From: Actinomycetota bacterium
GTDB lineage: Bacteria; Actinomycetota; Thermoleophilia; RBG-16-64-13
DNA length: 55,207 nucleotides
Reading direction: 5' to 3'
Assembly: GCA_023483915.1 (NCBI GenBank)
Contig: JAMDEO010000140.1
Location: 1 to 55,207 of the forward strand
The translations under genes were made by a program, and so were the position numbers. The notes under the pieces are model-generated. The model was not told the origin of the DNA. It was given only the letters and a program-made list of their open reading frames with translations, and did no database searches. Of this stretch, positions 44,841 through 53,422 are shown one piece after another (the first letter of the stretch is position 1; each line of letters starts with the position of its first letter).

Positions 44841-45704
44841 CTAGGCCATTACCGCCCTGGCATCGACGATGAGCTTTTTCAGGCCGAGCATGGACTCCTC
44901 TACCTCTATCGCCCGACCCACAAGCTGGCTCAGGTAGATAATTGGAATAGGCTCCCAGTCGGGATGTGCCTTGGCGATCTCTCGCTGTGTAGTGTCAAGG
45001 TTCATCTGACACAGAGGGCATGCGCAGACGATGGCCTCCGCCCCGCAGGCGCGGGCGTCGCGAAGCAACCGATGCACCAGTTCGATGACCATCGCGGTTT
45101 CACATAAGGCAAGGCCGGAACCGCAACAATCCGTTTTGCAGTTCCAATCGATGGGATTGCACCCCAGCGCTTCGGCGACTTCCTCCATGTGAGTGGGATA
45201 CTCCGGATCGCCGGCAAGAGTGGCTTTTGGCGGCCGGGTCAGAAGGCAACCGTAGTAACAAGCAACCTTGAGGCCCTGGAATGGCCGGGTGACCCTAGCT
45301 TTCAGCTCTTCAAGGCCGACATCATCGTGGTAGACATCCACGAGGTTGTGCACGGCCACCGAGCCGTTGTATTCGCGGCCCACCACGTCCGATATGTGGC
45401 CGGCTTTCTCGGGCTCCTGCGACTCCACGTTGCTGGTCGCGAACCGATTGAAGCATCCGGCGCAAGGGATTGCGACCGCGTCGAGCTGCATATCCTGCTC
45501 CACCTTGGCCAGTTCGTGTGTGGGCAAAGCCAAAGCCAGCAAACGGTTGGCCGAGTGAACGGCAGTGTTGCCGCAGCAGCTCCACTGGGGAATTTCCTTT
45601 AGCTCGATCTCGAGCGCGTCGGCTGTGGCCTTGAAGCTGGACTCCAGCTCCTCGGCCGACCCGTGCAATGAGCATCCCGGGTAATAGGCCAGCAACTTAC
45701 TCAT
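44841..45704 (-). CDS. hdrB: Heterodisulfide reductase-like subunit B
   Basis: 287 aa with two complete CCG domains: YYPGCSLHG / WSCCGNTAVH / PCAGCFNR, and CYYGCLLT / DCCGSGLAL / CACPLCQMN. In HdrB these Cys hold two non-cubane 4Fe-4S clusters that form the active or electron-exit site. ATG 45704 overlaps hdrC by eight bases and has GGAGGG upstream. As last gene of the hdrA-mvhD-metV-metF-hdrC-hdrB operon it is probably a subunit of a methylenetetrahydrofolate reductase complex, as in Moorella thermoacetica, rather than a CoM-S-S-CoB reductase. Confidence 0.93.
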   Translation of the reverse strand: MSKLLAYYPGCSLHGSAEELESSFKATADALEIELKEIPQWSCCGNTAVHSANRLLALALPTHELAKVEQDMQLDAVAIPCAGCFNRFATSNVESQEPEKAGHISDVVGREYNGSVAVHNLVDVYHDDVGLEELKARVTRPFQGLKVACYYGCLLTRPPKATLAGDPEYPTHMEEVAEALGCNPIDWNCKTDCCGSGLALCETAMVIELVHRLLRDARACGAEAIVCACPLCQMNLDTTQREIAKAHPDWEPIPIIYLSQLVGRAIEVEESMLGLKKLIVDARAVMA

Positions 45705-46317
45705 GGCTATACCCTCCTCGCCCGCGACCCCGCTCGAGCGGGGTAGGATTTGCCTCGGCGATCCTTTCGCTGCTCGAGACCATGCGCTTGACCGCGGCCC
45801 GATCGCCAAGCTCGGGCAATAGTCTGATCTTCCGCTTCGCCATCATTTGCCGCCCCACCGGTACGTAGCTCTTCATCTTTTTCCGGTTGCCGAGCAATGA
45901 ACGGGTAACGAGCTCCACCTCGTATAGCCGGCCCCAACGTTTGATGCTGTCTGCGTTCAGGCGCAGCACGTTGGCGAGCGCGGCACCGTCCGGAATACGG
46001 TCCTCGCGCCGGGCGATGATCCGAAGCTCGTCCATGACGGCCGCGACATCGATGCCTTGAGGGCAGCGAGTCGTGCAAGTCTGGCAGCCGGTGCACAGCC
46101 AGATGAACTTCTCGTCGAGGGCGAGATCGACCTGGCCGAGCTGTATGGCTCGCATGATCTGCGACGGGTGCAGGTCCGCGTAAGCGGCCACCGGACACCC
46201 ATTGCTGCATTTCTTGCATTGGTAACACTTGCAGACGTTCGCGCCACATCCTCTGCCGATGGTCTGTGCGAGATCAGGCTGCGGAGTGCAGGCGGACATG
46301 CTACTGGCGGTAGACAT
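45697..46317 (-). CDS. hdrC: Heterodisulfide reductase-like subunit C
   Basis: 206 aa with two 4Fe-4S motifs, CYQCKKCSNGCP and CTGCQTCTTRCP, in the ferredoxin-like HdrC fold, and a basic C-terminus. It carries electrons between HdrA and HdrB in the soluble complex. ATG 46317 has GGGGGATTG at eight bases; the frame is open further upstream but only in low-information sequence that overlaps metF. Overlap with hdrB implies coupled translation. Confidence 0.93.
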   Translation of the reverse strand: MSTASSMSACTPQPDLAQTIGRGCGANVCKCYQCKKCSNGCPVAAYADLHPSQIMRAIQLGQVDLALDEKFIWLCTGCQTCTTRCPQGIDVAAVMDELRIIARREDRIPDGAALANVLRLNADSIKRWGRLYEVELVTRSLLGNRKKMKSYVPVGRQMMAKRKIRLLPELGDRAAVKRMVSSSERIAEANPTPLERGRGRGGYSHE

Positions 46318-46328
46318 CGGCAATCCCC

Positions 46329-47303
46329 CTACGCTACTGTCGGCCGGGGAAGCAATCCTGCCGCCTCGACGATCTCCGGCACGGCGGGCTCCCACTCCAC
46401 CGCCATGATGTGCACTCCGGCCACTCCCTCGATCTCCGCCAACTCTTTTATCATCTCCACCGCGAGCTTCTTCCCCTCCGCTTGCTGAGGGGCGCCTTTT
46501 TCCTGGGCGGCGATGCGGTCGACGATCTCCTGGGGAACATCCATGCCGGGTACTGCCTTCTTCATGTAGTTGGCCATGCCCGCGCTCTTTATTGGAGTGA
46601 TGCCCGCCATGATCTTGATTTCCTTGTGCAGGCCGAGAGAACGAATCTCCTCCATCCACTTCTTGAACTTGGGGAGGTTGAAGATGCATTGGGTCTGCAC
46701 GAAGTCCGCGCCGGCGAGGATCTTCTTTTTCAGACGCAGGGCTCGGATCTCATAGGGATCGCCGAATGGATTCTCTGCGCACCCTATGTAGAGCCTCGGA
46801 GCCACGGTCATCTCTTCGCCGCACTGGAACTTCTTGTCGTCACGCATGTCCTTGAACATCTTGATCAGGTTGATCGAGTCCAGGTCATGCACTCCCTTGG
46901 CGTCCCTGTGGTTGCCAAAGCTCATGTGGTCGCCCGTCAGGCAGAGAACGTTCTTGATGCCCAGGGTGGACGCGCCGAGAATATCGGCCTGCATGGCCAG
47001 CCTGTTTCTGTCGCGACAGGTGACCTGCATGACAGCTTCGACCCCGTTTTGCTGAGCAACGACGGCCGACGCGAGCGAGCAGACCCTAACCACGGCCGTT
47101 TGGTTGTCGGTGATGTTCACGGCATCGACGTAACCTTTAAGGAGTTTCGCCTTATTATCAATGACGCTCCCGTCCGCGCTCTTGGGCGGCCCGCACTCAC
47201 CGGTGACGGCGAAACGGCCGTCGCTCAAGATCTTCTCCAGGTTGCTGCCGGCTTTGTAGCCGTCCACCGTGTCCTCGGTAATTTCGGTCTTCTCAGGGGT
47301 CAT
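46329..47303 (-). CDS. metF: Methylenetetrahydrofolate reductase, large flavoprotein subunit
   Basis: 324 aa, TIM-barrel MetF family: FAVTGECGPPKSADGSVIDNK, AVNITDNQTAVVRV, CLTGDHMSFGNH, LYIGCAENPFGDP, GADFVQTQCIFNLPKF, IMAGITPIKSAG. It reduces methylene-THF to methyl-THF using FMN; electrons must come through MetV and the Hdr subunits because there is no NADH domain. Start ATG 47303 overlaps metV by four bases (ATGA). The methyl branch of the Wood-Ljungdahl pathway or methyl-group oxidation in the reverse direction are both possible. Confidence 0.94.
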   Translation of the reverse strand: MTPEKTEITEDTVDGYKAGSNLEKILSDGRFAVTGECGPPKSADGSVIDNKAKLLKGYVDAVNITDNQTAVVRVCSLASAVVAQQNGVEAVMQVTCRDRNRLAMQADILGASTLGIKNVLCLTGDHMSFGNHRDAKGVHDLDSINLIKMFKDMRDDKKFQCGEEMTVAPRLYIGCAENPFGDPYEIRALRLKKKILAGADFVQTQCIFNLPKFKKWMEEIRSLGLHKEIKIMAGITPIKSAGMANYMKKAVPGMDVPQEIVDRIAAQEKGAPQQAEGKKLAVEMIKELAEIEGVAGVHIMAVEWEPAVPEIVEAAGLLPRPTVA

Positions 47304-47983
47304 ACCGGCCTCGCCTCCACACGGACCATCTTGCGAGGGCCACCGGAGCTGCCCTTGCTCCAGTTCTTCGGGGGACGGTCGACGAACATGAGATCCTCCC
47401 GGCCCTGTGCTTTGAGGCGCTCCCATATCAGGTGCCAAGCACAGTCGATCTCCTCACCTTCGGGCGTTTTCACCTCGCACTTGCCTTCGTGAGATCCGCC
47501 GCACGGGCCGTTCATCAGGCTTTTGCTGCATCGCACCACGGGGCAAACGCCTGCCGTCTCGCCAAGGACACACTCTCCGCACGCGCCGCAGCGCTCCAGC
47601 CAGACGGCATGCTCGAGGGGCATTCCCAGCATGTTCGTATCCACTCCGGGCACCACGAGCTTGGTAGCGAACTTCTCGGCCATGCTTTGGATGCCTATGC
47701 CGCACGCCAGACTCACGACGACATCGGCCTGATCGACCTTGTCGGAGATCAGGTCGAGGTACTCCCACTCGCACTGGCGGATGGCGGAGGTGTGCTCAAC
47801 CTCGGTCTCTCTGCCGTTCATGCCCGCTTCGATGCGCAATTCGCTGGCGAGAATCTCCGCTTCCTTCTCGCCTCCGGTAAGGCAAACGGCGACGCAGGTG
47901 TCGCAGCCTGCCACGAGCACCTTCTTGCTCTCTCCGACGAGTCCGAGGATCTTGTCGAAGGGTTTGCGCTCGGCCGTAATCAT
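47300..47983 (-). CDS. metV: MetV, zinc/iron-sulfur subunit of methylenetetrahydrofolate reductase
   Basis: 227 aa, Cys-rich: AGCDTCVAVCLTGG, SLACGIGIQ, and CGACGECVLGETAGVCPVVRCSKSLMNGPCGG, the MTHFR C-terminal zinc-binding domain. MetV binds MetF and links it to the electron donor in acetogens. ATG 47983 starts five bases after the mvhD stop; metF overlaps its end. Confidence 0.93.
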   Translation of the reverse strand: MITAERKPFDKILGLVGESKKVLVAGCDTCVAVCLTGGEKEAEILASELRIEAGMNGRETEVEHTSAIRQCEWEYLDLISDKVDQADVVVSLACGIGIQSMAEKFATKLVVPGVDTNMLGMPLEHAVWLERCGACGECVLGETAGVCPVVRCSKSLMNGPCGGSHEGKCEVKTPEGEEIDCAWHLIWERLKAQGREDLMFVDRPPKNWSKGSSGGPRKMVRVEARPV

Positions 47984-47988
47984 TCTGA

Positions 47989-48540
47989 CTATCCTTCTTT
48001 CGTAGTAGCTAACGGCGCCAGAGGCCGGTTCGGCTGGTCGGCGACCGTGTCCGTATCTTCTGGTAGGGCTATTTCACTCGCGGCTTCCCGGGCGGCTGCA
48101 TACGGGCTGACGCCCTTGCGCTTGACCGGATTCGGACCCAATTCCTTTATGCGCGCGGTGAACTCGTTGGCAACTTCCGCGAACCGCACTCCCATTGCCG
48201 AGGACATGTTGTACATCTCGACCCGTTCGGGCTCCAGGCCCATTTCGGTGAGAAGCTTCTTGACATGATTCACCCGTTGGCGGGCCCACAGATTGCCTTT
48301 GAGGTAGTGGCACTCTCCCTCGAGGCAACCCGCCGCATACACGCCGTCGGCGCCTGCCTCTATCGCGCGCAGCAGATGTATGACTTCGAGCTTGCCGGTG
48401 CACGGCAACTTGATTATCCGGATGCTGCTCGGGTAATCGAGGCGCATGACCCCAGCCAGATCGGCCGCGGCATAGGCGCAGTAATGGCACGCGAATACGA
48501 TGATCTCGGGCTCGAAATCAGGCTGGGCGGCGTCTGCCAT
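47989..48540 (-). CDS. mvhD: MvhD/FlpD-like 2Fe-2S subunit
   Basis: 183 aa. CHYCAYAAADLAG, KLPCTGK and AAGCLEGECHYLKGN are the MvhD-type Cys positions for a 2Fe-2S cluster that hands electrons to HdrA. A C-terminal tail of ~50 residues (AAAREAASEIALPEDTD...) has no recognised motif. ATG 48540 follows the HdrA TGA by one base with GGAGGTGA upstream. No hydrogenase or formate dehydrogenase gene that could feed it lies in the window. Confidence 0.93.
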   Translation of the reverse strand: MADAAQPDFEPEIIVFACHYCAYAAADLAGVMRLDYPSSIRIIKLPCTGKLEVIHLLRAIEAGADGVYAAGCLEGECHYLKGNLWARQRVNHVKKLLTEMGLEPERVEMYNMSSAMGVRFAEVANEFTARIKELGPNPVKRKGVSPYAAAREAASEIALPEDTDTVADQPNRPLAPLATTKEG

Positions 48541-48541
48541 C

Positions 48542-51500
48542 TCAGCTCACCTCCATGAAGAGCGCCTCTTCCTTGGCGAGTATCTGTGCATCTGTGTAGT
48601 GGTGCAGAGTGATCGCCTTGACGGGGCATTCGCTGACGCAGACTCCGCATCCCTGGCATGTGGCCGGTTCGATCCTGGCCTTCTTGACCTCGGAGTCGAT
48701 CACCGGGACGCTGTACGGACACACACGGACACAAGTGAGGCAGGCGGCGCACCTGTCCTGATCGACCTCGGCGACCACTCCACCGGCCTTTATGACCTGT
48801 TTGGCCAGGAGCGCGGCGGCTCGGCCGGCCGCGGCGTAGGCTTGGCTGATGGTCTCGTCGATACTCTTGGGATAGTGTGCCGCGCCGCAGATGAAGATAC
48901 CTTCCGATGCGCAATCCACCGGGCGCAGCTTCACATGGGCCTCTTGGAAGAAACTGTCGCGTTGGAGCGGCACCTTGAGAAGCTTGCTCAAGTCGACGCT
49001 GCCTTCTGCCCCCACCGAGGGAACGGCGAGCACCAAGAGATCAAGAGGAAGACTGACGTCCCGGTTCAATGCGGTCTCGTGGTAGCTGATCGTCAGCGGC
49101 CCTTCAGAGCTCACCTGGGGCCGGTTGCCGTTGGCATAGCGGATGAAGACGACACCCAGATCGCGCGCCCGCGTGTAGTACTCCTCGAGTAGCCCGAAAG
49201 TTCTCATCTCCTTGAACCACACATATACCGGGCGGCTCGGGTTGCGCTCCTTCAGCTCGATGGCATTCTTGACGCCGTGCTGACAGCAGACTCGAGAGCA
49301 ATACGGATGATCCCCCTCGAGGGATCCCGCGCACAGAACGAATCCCACCGAGCCGGCCTCCGTCACCCTCGGATCGTGTTCCTTGAGCATCCGCTCGAGG
49401 TCCATCTCGGTGACCACGCCGGGGCGTCGGTCTAGCTGGTATAGGTCGACCCGTTCCTCCCGAGCGCCTATGGCGACGATGATGACGCCGTGATCGACGG
49501 GGGTTCGCCTGCCATCCTTGTCCTCGATAACGCTTGAGAAATTGCCCACGAAACCATGGAAGTCTGCCAGGTGAGAGTCGAGATAGATGTGGATGTTGGG
49601 ATTGTCGATGAGCCGCTGTTCGAGGGTGGCGAGAATGCGCGCCGGGTCATTACCCCTAATCGTTCTTCCCACCTGCAGAACACGGCCGCCCAACTGAGAT
49701 GCCCGCTCCACCAAGTGGACCTCGTAGCCCATGTCCCCCAGAGAGCCGGCCGCGGTCATTCCGGCGATACCACCCCCGATCACGAGGGCGGAGTGCGTCA
49801 ACGGCACGTCGATCTTGGAAAGCGGGGCGAGCAGGCGGGCACGAGCCACGCTCATTCTCACCAGGTCACGCGCCTTGGCCGTGGCCTTGTCGGGCTCCTT
49901 CTTGTGCACCCAGCTGTCTTGATCGCGGATGTTGGCCATCTCGAAGAGGAACGGATTCAATCCAGCCTCGCGAAGGGTGCTCTGGAAGATCGGCTCGTGA
50001 GTGCGCGGGGTGCAACTAGCCACCACCACGCGGTTCAGGTCGTGTTCCGCTATCTTCTCGCGGATCAGCTGCAGGCTGTCGTTGGCGCAGACGTACGTGG
50101 TGTCCGTTGAGCATTGAACGCCGGGCAACTTGGCGGCGTGTTCGGCGACGTCCTTCACATCCACGACACTCGCGATGTTGCTGCCGCAATGGCACACGAA
50201 GACCCCCACACGAGGCTCCTCGTCGCTGACATCCCGCTCAGGCGGATACACGGGTTCGGCCGTAAGAGTCCCCCTGCTATCGGCAAGTTGAGCCATAACC
50301 CGCGCCGCAGCCGCCGACCCCTGTGCAACCGAGTCGGGGATATCCTTGGGTTCGCTGAAGGGACCGATTACGAAAACACCCTCGCGACTGCTCTGGAGGG
50401 GATCAAACTCTTTCAGGTCGCAGAAGCCATGGCGATTGAGGGCAATTCCCAGGCGCCCAGCTGCTTCCTGGCCCTTCCGGGCAGGCTCCAGCCCGACCGA
50501 CAGAACGACCATGTCGTAGCGGTTCTGATGGAGAACTCCTTGCTCGTCTTCCCAGTTGATGAGCAGATCCTTGGTTAGCGGATCCTCCTTGATAGCCGAC
50601 GGGCGAGAACGGATGAAGTTGACGCCGCGATCGACCGCACGTTGGTAGAAGAGGTCGAATCCCTTCCCCTGGGCCCGCATGTCCATTAGAAACACATCTG
50701 GGCTGCAGTCGGGCACATGATCGGTCGTGAGCATCGCCTGCTTGTTGGCGTAGATGCAGCACACGCTGGAACAATAGTCGTGCTTCTGGTCGCGCGAGCC
50801 AACACATTGAATGAACGCCACGTTGTGCGGATGAGCTCCGTCGCTGGGTCGCTTGACCTCGCCGATAGTGGGGCCTGACGCGCTGAGCATGCGCTCGTAT
50901 TCGAGAGCGCTAAGCACGTTGGGATATCGCCTGTACCCGTACTCACCCTTCGAGCCCGGATCGTAGGCGTCGTATCCAGTGGCCAACACTACGGCCCCCA
51001 CCTCGAGATCCAACTCGCTGTCCCGTTCTTCGTGAATCAAGGCCTTCGGGGGGCAGATGCGGGCACACTCCATGCATTCCGAGCAGACGGCGCATTGGAG
51101 GCAACGCTTGGCCTCCGCGATCGCCTGTTCCTCGGTGTAGCCCTCGCGGACTTCCACCCAGTTGCGGCGCCGCTCGGCTCCCGGATGCTCGGGCATAGGG
51201 CTCCGTTCCTGGCGCGTCACCTTCTTGACTTCTGCGTCGTCGGGCCGGGCCTCAGGGAGTGGGTTGCTCCAAAGGGATACCAATTGCTCGCCGCGCAGGT
51301 AGTTGTGGACGCTTGCCGCCCCTTTGCGGCCGGCAGCGATGGCCTCAATAGCCGTCAGAGGGCCCTTCGGAGAAGCATCGCCCCCCGCGAAAACACCCGG
51401 CCGTCCGGTTGCCAAGGTCGAATCGTCGGTCTTCACCTGATCGCCTTCGAGCCCGACGCCTGCCAGTCCCTGGGCGAAATCGCCCACAATGGCCTGTCCC

Positions 51501-51634
51501 ACAGCGAAGATGACGGTTTCGCATGGAATCTCAAAGAATGCCCCGGGAATTGGTTCGGGACGGCGACGTCCACGTTCGTCGGGCTCGCCCAACTTACATC
51601 GCTGCAGTCTTATTGCGGTCACTCTTGCGCCCAA
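48542..51634 (-). CDS. hdrA: HdrA fusion, C-terminal part after in-frame TAG
   Basis: 1030 codons from TTG 51634. Order: the rest of a GltD/NfnB-like NAD(P)H:FAD domain (TVIFAVGQ, GVFAGGDASPKGPLTAIEAIAAGRKGA); a 4Fe-4S motif (CLQCAVCSECMECARICPP, ~178-195); an HdrA-type module (IQCVGSRDQKHDYCSSVCC); a second full HdrA unit (FVCHCGSNIASVVDV, VASCTPRTHEPIFQ, ALVIGGGIAGMTAAG FAD site, CAGSLEGDHPYCSRVCC); and two C-terminal 4Fe-4S motifs (CAACLTCVRVCP, CQGCGVCVSECP). It is in the same frame as the segment at 51638-52981, separated by one TAG; the GltD domain only makes sense if both are joined. TTG 51634 has no ribosome site, so independent initiation is doubtful. Electron-bifurcating hub of the MetFV complex. 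Confidence 0.85.
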   Translation of the reverse strand: MGARVTAIRLQRCKLGEPDERGRRRPEPIPGAFFEIPCETVIFAVGQAIVGDFAQGLAGVGLEGDQVKTDDSTLATGRPGVFAGGDASPKGPLTAIEAIAAGRKGAASVHNYLRGEQLVSLWSNPLPEARPDDAEVKKVTRQERSPMPEHPGAERRRNWVEVREGYTEEQAIAEAKRCLQCAVCSECMECARICPPKALIHEERDSELDLEVGAVVLATGYDAYDPGSKGEYGYRRYPNVLSALEYERMLSASGPTIGEVKRPSDGAHPHNVAFIQCVGSRDQKHDYCSSVCCIYANKQAMLTTDHVPDCSPDVFLMDMRAQGKGFDLFYQRAVDRGVNFIRSRPSAIKEDPLTKDLLINWEDEQGVLHQNRYDMVVLSVGLEPARKGQEAAGRLGIALNRHGFCDLKEFDPLQSSREGVFVIGPFSEPKDIPDSVAQGSAAAARVMAQLADSRGTLTAEPVYPPERDVSDEEPRVGVFVCHCGSNIASVVDVKDVAEHAAKLPGVQCSTDTTYVCANDSLQLIREKIAEHDLNRVVVASCTPRTHEPIFQSTLREAGLNPFLFEMANIRDQDSWVHKKEPDKATAKARDLVRMSVARARLLAPLSKIDVPLTHSALVIGGGIAGMTAAGSLGDMGYEVHLVERASQLGGRVLQVGRTIRGNDPARILATLEQRLIDNPNIHIYLDSHLADFHGFVGNFSSVIEDKDGRRTPVDHGVIIVAIGAREERVDLYQLDRRPGVVTEMDLERMLKEHDPRVTEAGSVGFVLCAGSLEGDHPYCSRVCCQHGVKNAIELKERNPSRPVYVWFKEMRTFGLLEEYYTRARDLGVVFIRYANGNRPQVSSEGPLTISYHETALNRDVSLPLDLLVLAVPSVGAEGSVDLSKLLKVPLQRDSFFQEAHVKLRPVDCASEGIFICGAAHYPKSIDETISQAYAAAGRAAALLAKQVIKAGGVVAEVDQDRCAACLTCVRVCPYSVPVIDSEVKKARIEPATCQGCGVCVSECPVKAITLHHYTDAQILAKEEALFMEVS

Positions 51635-51637
51635 TAT

Positions 51638-51640
51638 CTA
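51638..51640 (-). other. In-frame TAG splitting the HdrA fusion
   Basis: On the minus strand the codons read ...GCC ATA CCG GTC TAG ATA TTG GGC GCA AGA... The same frame continues without change of phase. The break falls inside the GltD-like domain, between EYLAIPV and ILGARVTAIRLQR, where related proteins have an uninterrupted ...PV-x-ILG... sequence. A single base change from CAG, GAG, AAG or TGG would explain it. Confidence 0.9.
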
Positions 51641-52981
51641 GACCGGTATGGCCAGATACTCCAGCTTGACGCCTTCATCGAGACCTTCCTCGATCTCCTC
51701 CCGCGAAGCCGGCATTTCTTCCCGGGTGCGCCGGTAGGCAATGGTGACTTCGGGGGCGCGGCCGCCGGCCGACGTCAGACGGGACGCGGCGCGGGCCGTG
51801 TCGAAGGCGACGTCCCCGCCGCCTATGACGACCACATTGTCGCCTACCGGAAGGGGGTGGCCCAGGTTGACGGCCCGCAGGAACTCGACCGCCTTGAGAC
51901 AACCGTCGAGATCGTCGCCCCTGACCGGCGCGGGGGCGCTCGTGTGCAGTCCCGGAGCGAGGAAGACGGCATGATATCCGTCATCCAGCAGACCCTCGAC
52001 CGTGAAATCGACTCCACAGCGTTGATTCAACCGCAAATCCACGCCCAGAGCGCATATTCGGTCGATCTCACGCTGGAGCACATCGGGAGGCATGCGATGG
52101 TCGGGGATGCCGACACGTAACATCCCGCCCGCGACAGGGAGGGCTTCGAAAACAGTGGTGGCATACCCGTACTGGGCCAAGTCTCGGGCGCAGCTCAAAC
52201 CCGCCGGCCCCCCGCCCACGATCGCTACCTTCTCGTCATAGAGAACCGGTAGCTTGTCCGGTAGCTCGGCGGGAGCGCCGTGATCGCAGGCAAATCGCTT
52301 CAGGCCGGCGATAGAGACGGCTTCGTCAACCGAGGCCCTAGTGCAGGCCGTTTCGCAAGGGTGAGCGCAGACCCGGCCACAGACGGAAGGGAAGGGATTG
52401 GGCTCGGACGCCACTCGATAGGCTTCTTCGAAACGCCCCTCAGCAATGAGAGCGATGTATCCCTGGGCAGAGGTATGGACAGGGCAATTGCTCTTGCAGG
52501 GAGCGTACCCTTTTTTGTCAACCGTGTAGGTGCCGGGAATCGCCTGAGGATAGAGCTTGTAGATCGCTGTGCGCTCGCCAAGCCCTTCGTTATAGTTGTC
52601 GCGGACCTTGACCGGGCAAACCCGGACGCACTCGTTGCAGCTTGTGCACTTAGCCGGATCGACGAAGCGGGCGCGCCGGAAGACCTTGGCATTGAAGCTG
52701 CCCGGGTCGCCGGTCAGCTCCATCAGCTCTGCGTTGGTGATGATGTCGATATCCAGGTGTCGGGATGCTTCCACCAACTTGGGCGCCAGAGTGCACATTG
52801 AACAGTCGTTGGTTGGGAAGGTCTTGTCGAGCTGTGCCATATGGCCGCCCAGAGCAGGGGACTTCTCGACCAGATAGACCTTGTACCCTCCTTCTGCCAA
52901 GTCGAGGGAACACTGAATCCCGGCTACACCGCCGCCCACTACCAGTGCGGCGCCGGTGGTGCTCCGGGGAGTATGAGCCAT
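51638..52981 (-). CDS. hdrA: HdrA fusion, N-terminal part (ends at in-frame TAG)
   Basis: 447 aa. Residues 1-125 are HdrA-like: FAD site VVGGGVAGIQCSLDLAEGG, FPTNDCSMCTLAPKL (Cys 60/63), then 4Fe-4S CTSCNECVRVCP (112-122). Residues ~160-447 are the start of a GltD/NfnB-like module: CKSNCPVHTSAQGYIALIAEG and CGRVCAHPCETAC for 4Fe-4S, FAD site VAIVGGGPAGLSCARDLA, and NAD(P)H site VVVIGGGDVAFDTARAA. Translation would stop midway through that module. ATG 52981 has AGGAG five bases upstream and begins the operon. If read through, the product is 1479 residues. Without readthrough this piece could still bind FAD but would lack the electron-exit clusters. Confidence 0.85.
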   Translation of the reverse strand: MAHTPRSTTGAALVVGGGVAGIQCSLDLAEGGYKVYLVEKSPALGGHMAQLDKTFPTNDCSMCTLAPKLVEASRHLDIDIITNAELMELTGDPGSFNAKVFRRARFVDPAKCTSCNECVRVCPVKVRDNYNEGLGERTAIYKLYPQAIPGTYTVDKKGYAPCKSNCPVHTSAQGYIALIAEGRFEEAYRVASEPNPFPSVCGRVCAHPCETACTRASVDEAVSIAGLKRFACDHGAPAELPDKLPVLYDEKVAIVGGGPAGLSCARDLAQYGYATTVFEALPVAGGMLRVGIPDHRMPPDVLQREIDRICALGVDLRLNQRCGVDFTVEGLLDDGYHAVFLAPGLHTSAPAPVRGDDLDGCLKAVEFLRAVNLGHPLPVGDNVVVIGGGDVAFDTARAASRLTSAGGRAPEVTIAYRRTREEMPASREEIEEGLDEGVKLEYLAIPV

Positions 52982-53083
52982 ACCGACTCCTCCGCGTCAC
53001 GTTCTCATATTTGTCTATGGGTGATCACCGCCTCGGTCCGAGTAGTTCCCAGAGTCAGCCGGTCGCCCAGATTGTGCTGCAAA

Positions 53084-53107
53084 CAATACCACAGTACTGT
53101 TGTATTG
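53084..53107. promoter_or_regulatory. 24-base palindrome, candidate operator of the hdrA-metVF operon
   Basis: CAATACCACAGT and ACTGTTGTATTG are mirror halves with one mismatched pair around an ACAGTACTGT core. It lies about 105-125 bases upstream of the hdrA start codon and is locally AT-richer than its surroundings. A dimeric regulator site is the obvious reading; the regulator is unknown. Confidence 0.55.
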
Positions 53108-53390
53108 GTTTTTGTGGTCGGGTAGGAGCCGGTGAGGCGGTCTGGGCACATCGCATGAGGGTCGCCTCTCTCAGGCACGCGCCCTCGCCGCGTGCGACTC
53201 TCGGTCGACGCTCCTCGAACTCCACTCACCAGGCAGCCGAGTTTCCACACCAGACAGGCGTGTACGCTTAACCTGCAACTCAGAGTGAGAGTGGCGGCGT
53301 GCGCATGGCGTGCGCATGCCGGCGAGTTGAGGGCCTTCCTCACAGGAGCCGACCCGGCCGTCCTCGACACACTCGCGGCGGCGGGGAGGA

Positions 53391-53422
53391 GGGCCCTTAC
53401 GAGGCCAAGCCGCCAAGGGCCC
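53391..53422. terminator. Possible terminator hairpin
   Basis: GGGCCCTT (53391-53398) and AAGGGCCC (53415-53422) form a perfect eight-base stem with a 16-base loop, downstream of the minus-strand gene at 53473. There is no T-run, so termination is uncertain. Confidence 0.4.

Noticed and set aside
44841..46317. HdrB and HdrC as parts of a methanogen CoM-CoB heterodisulfide reductase
   Set aside because: They are embedded with metF, metV and mvhD in a bacterial operon, which matches the methylenetetrahydrofolate reductase complex instead.
51638..51640. Pyrrolysine or general TAG reassignment to explain the HdrA stop
   Set aside because: Many convincing genes here end in TAG (etfB, etfA, the MerR-TetR regulator, the oxidase at 9870-11417), and no pyl genes or suppressor tRNA are in the window. 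I kept it only as one option for this single codon.
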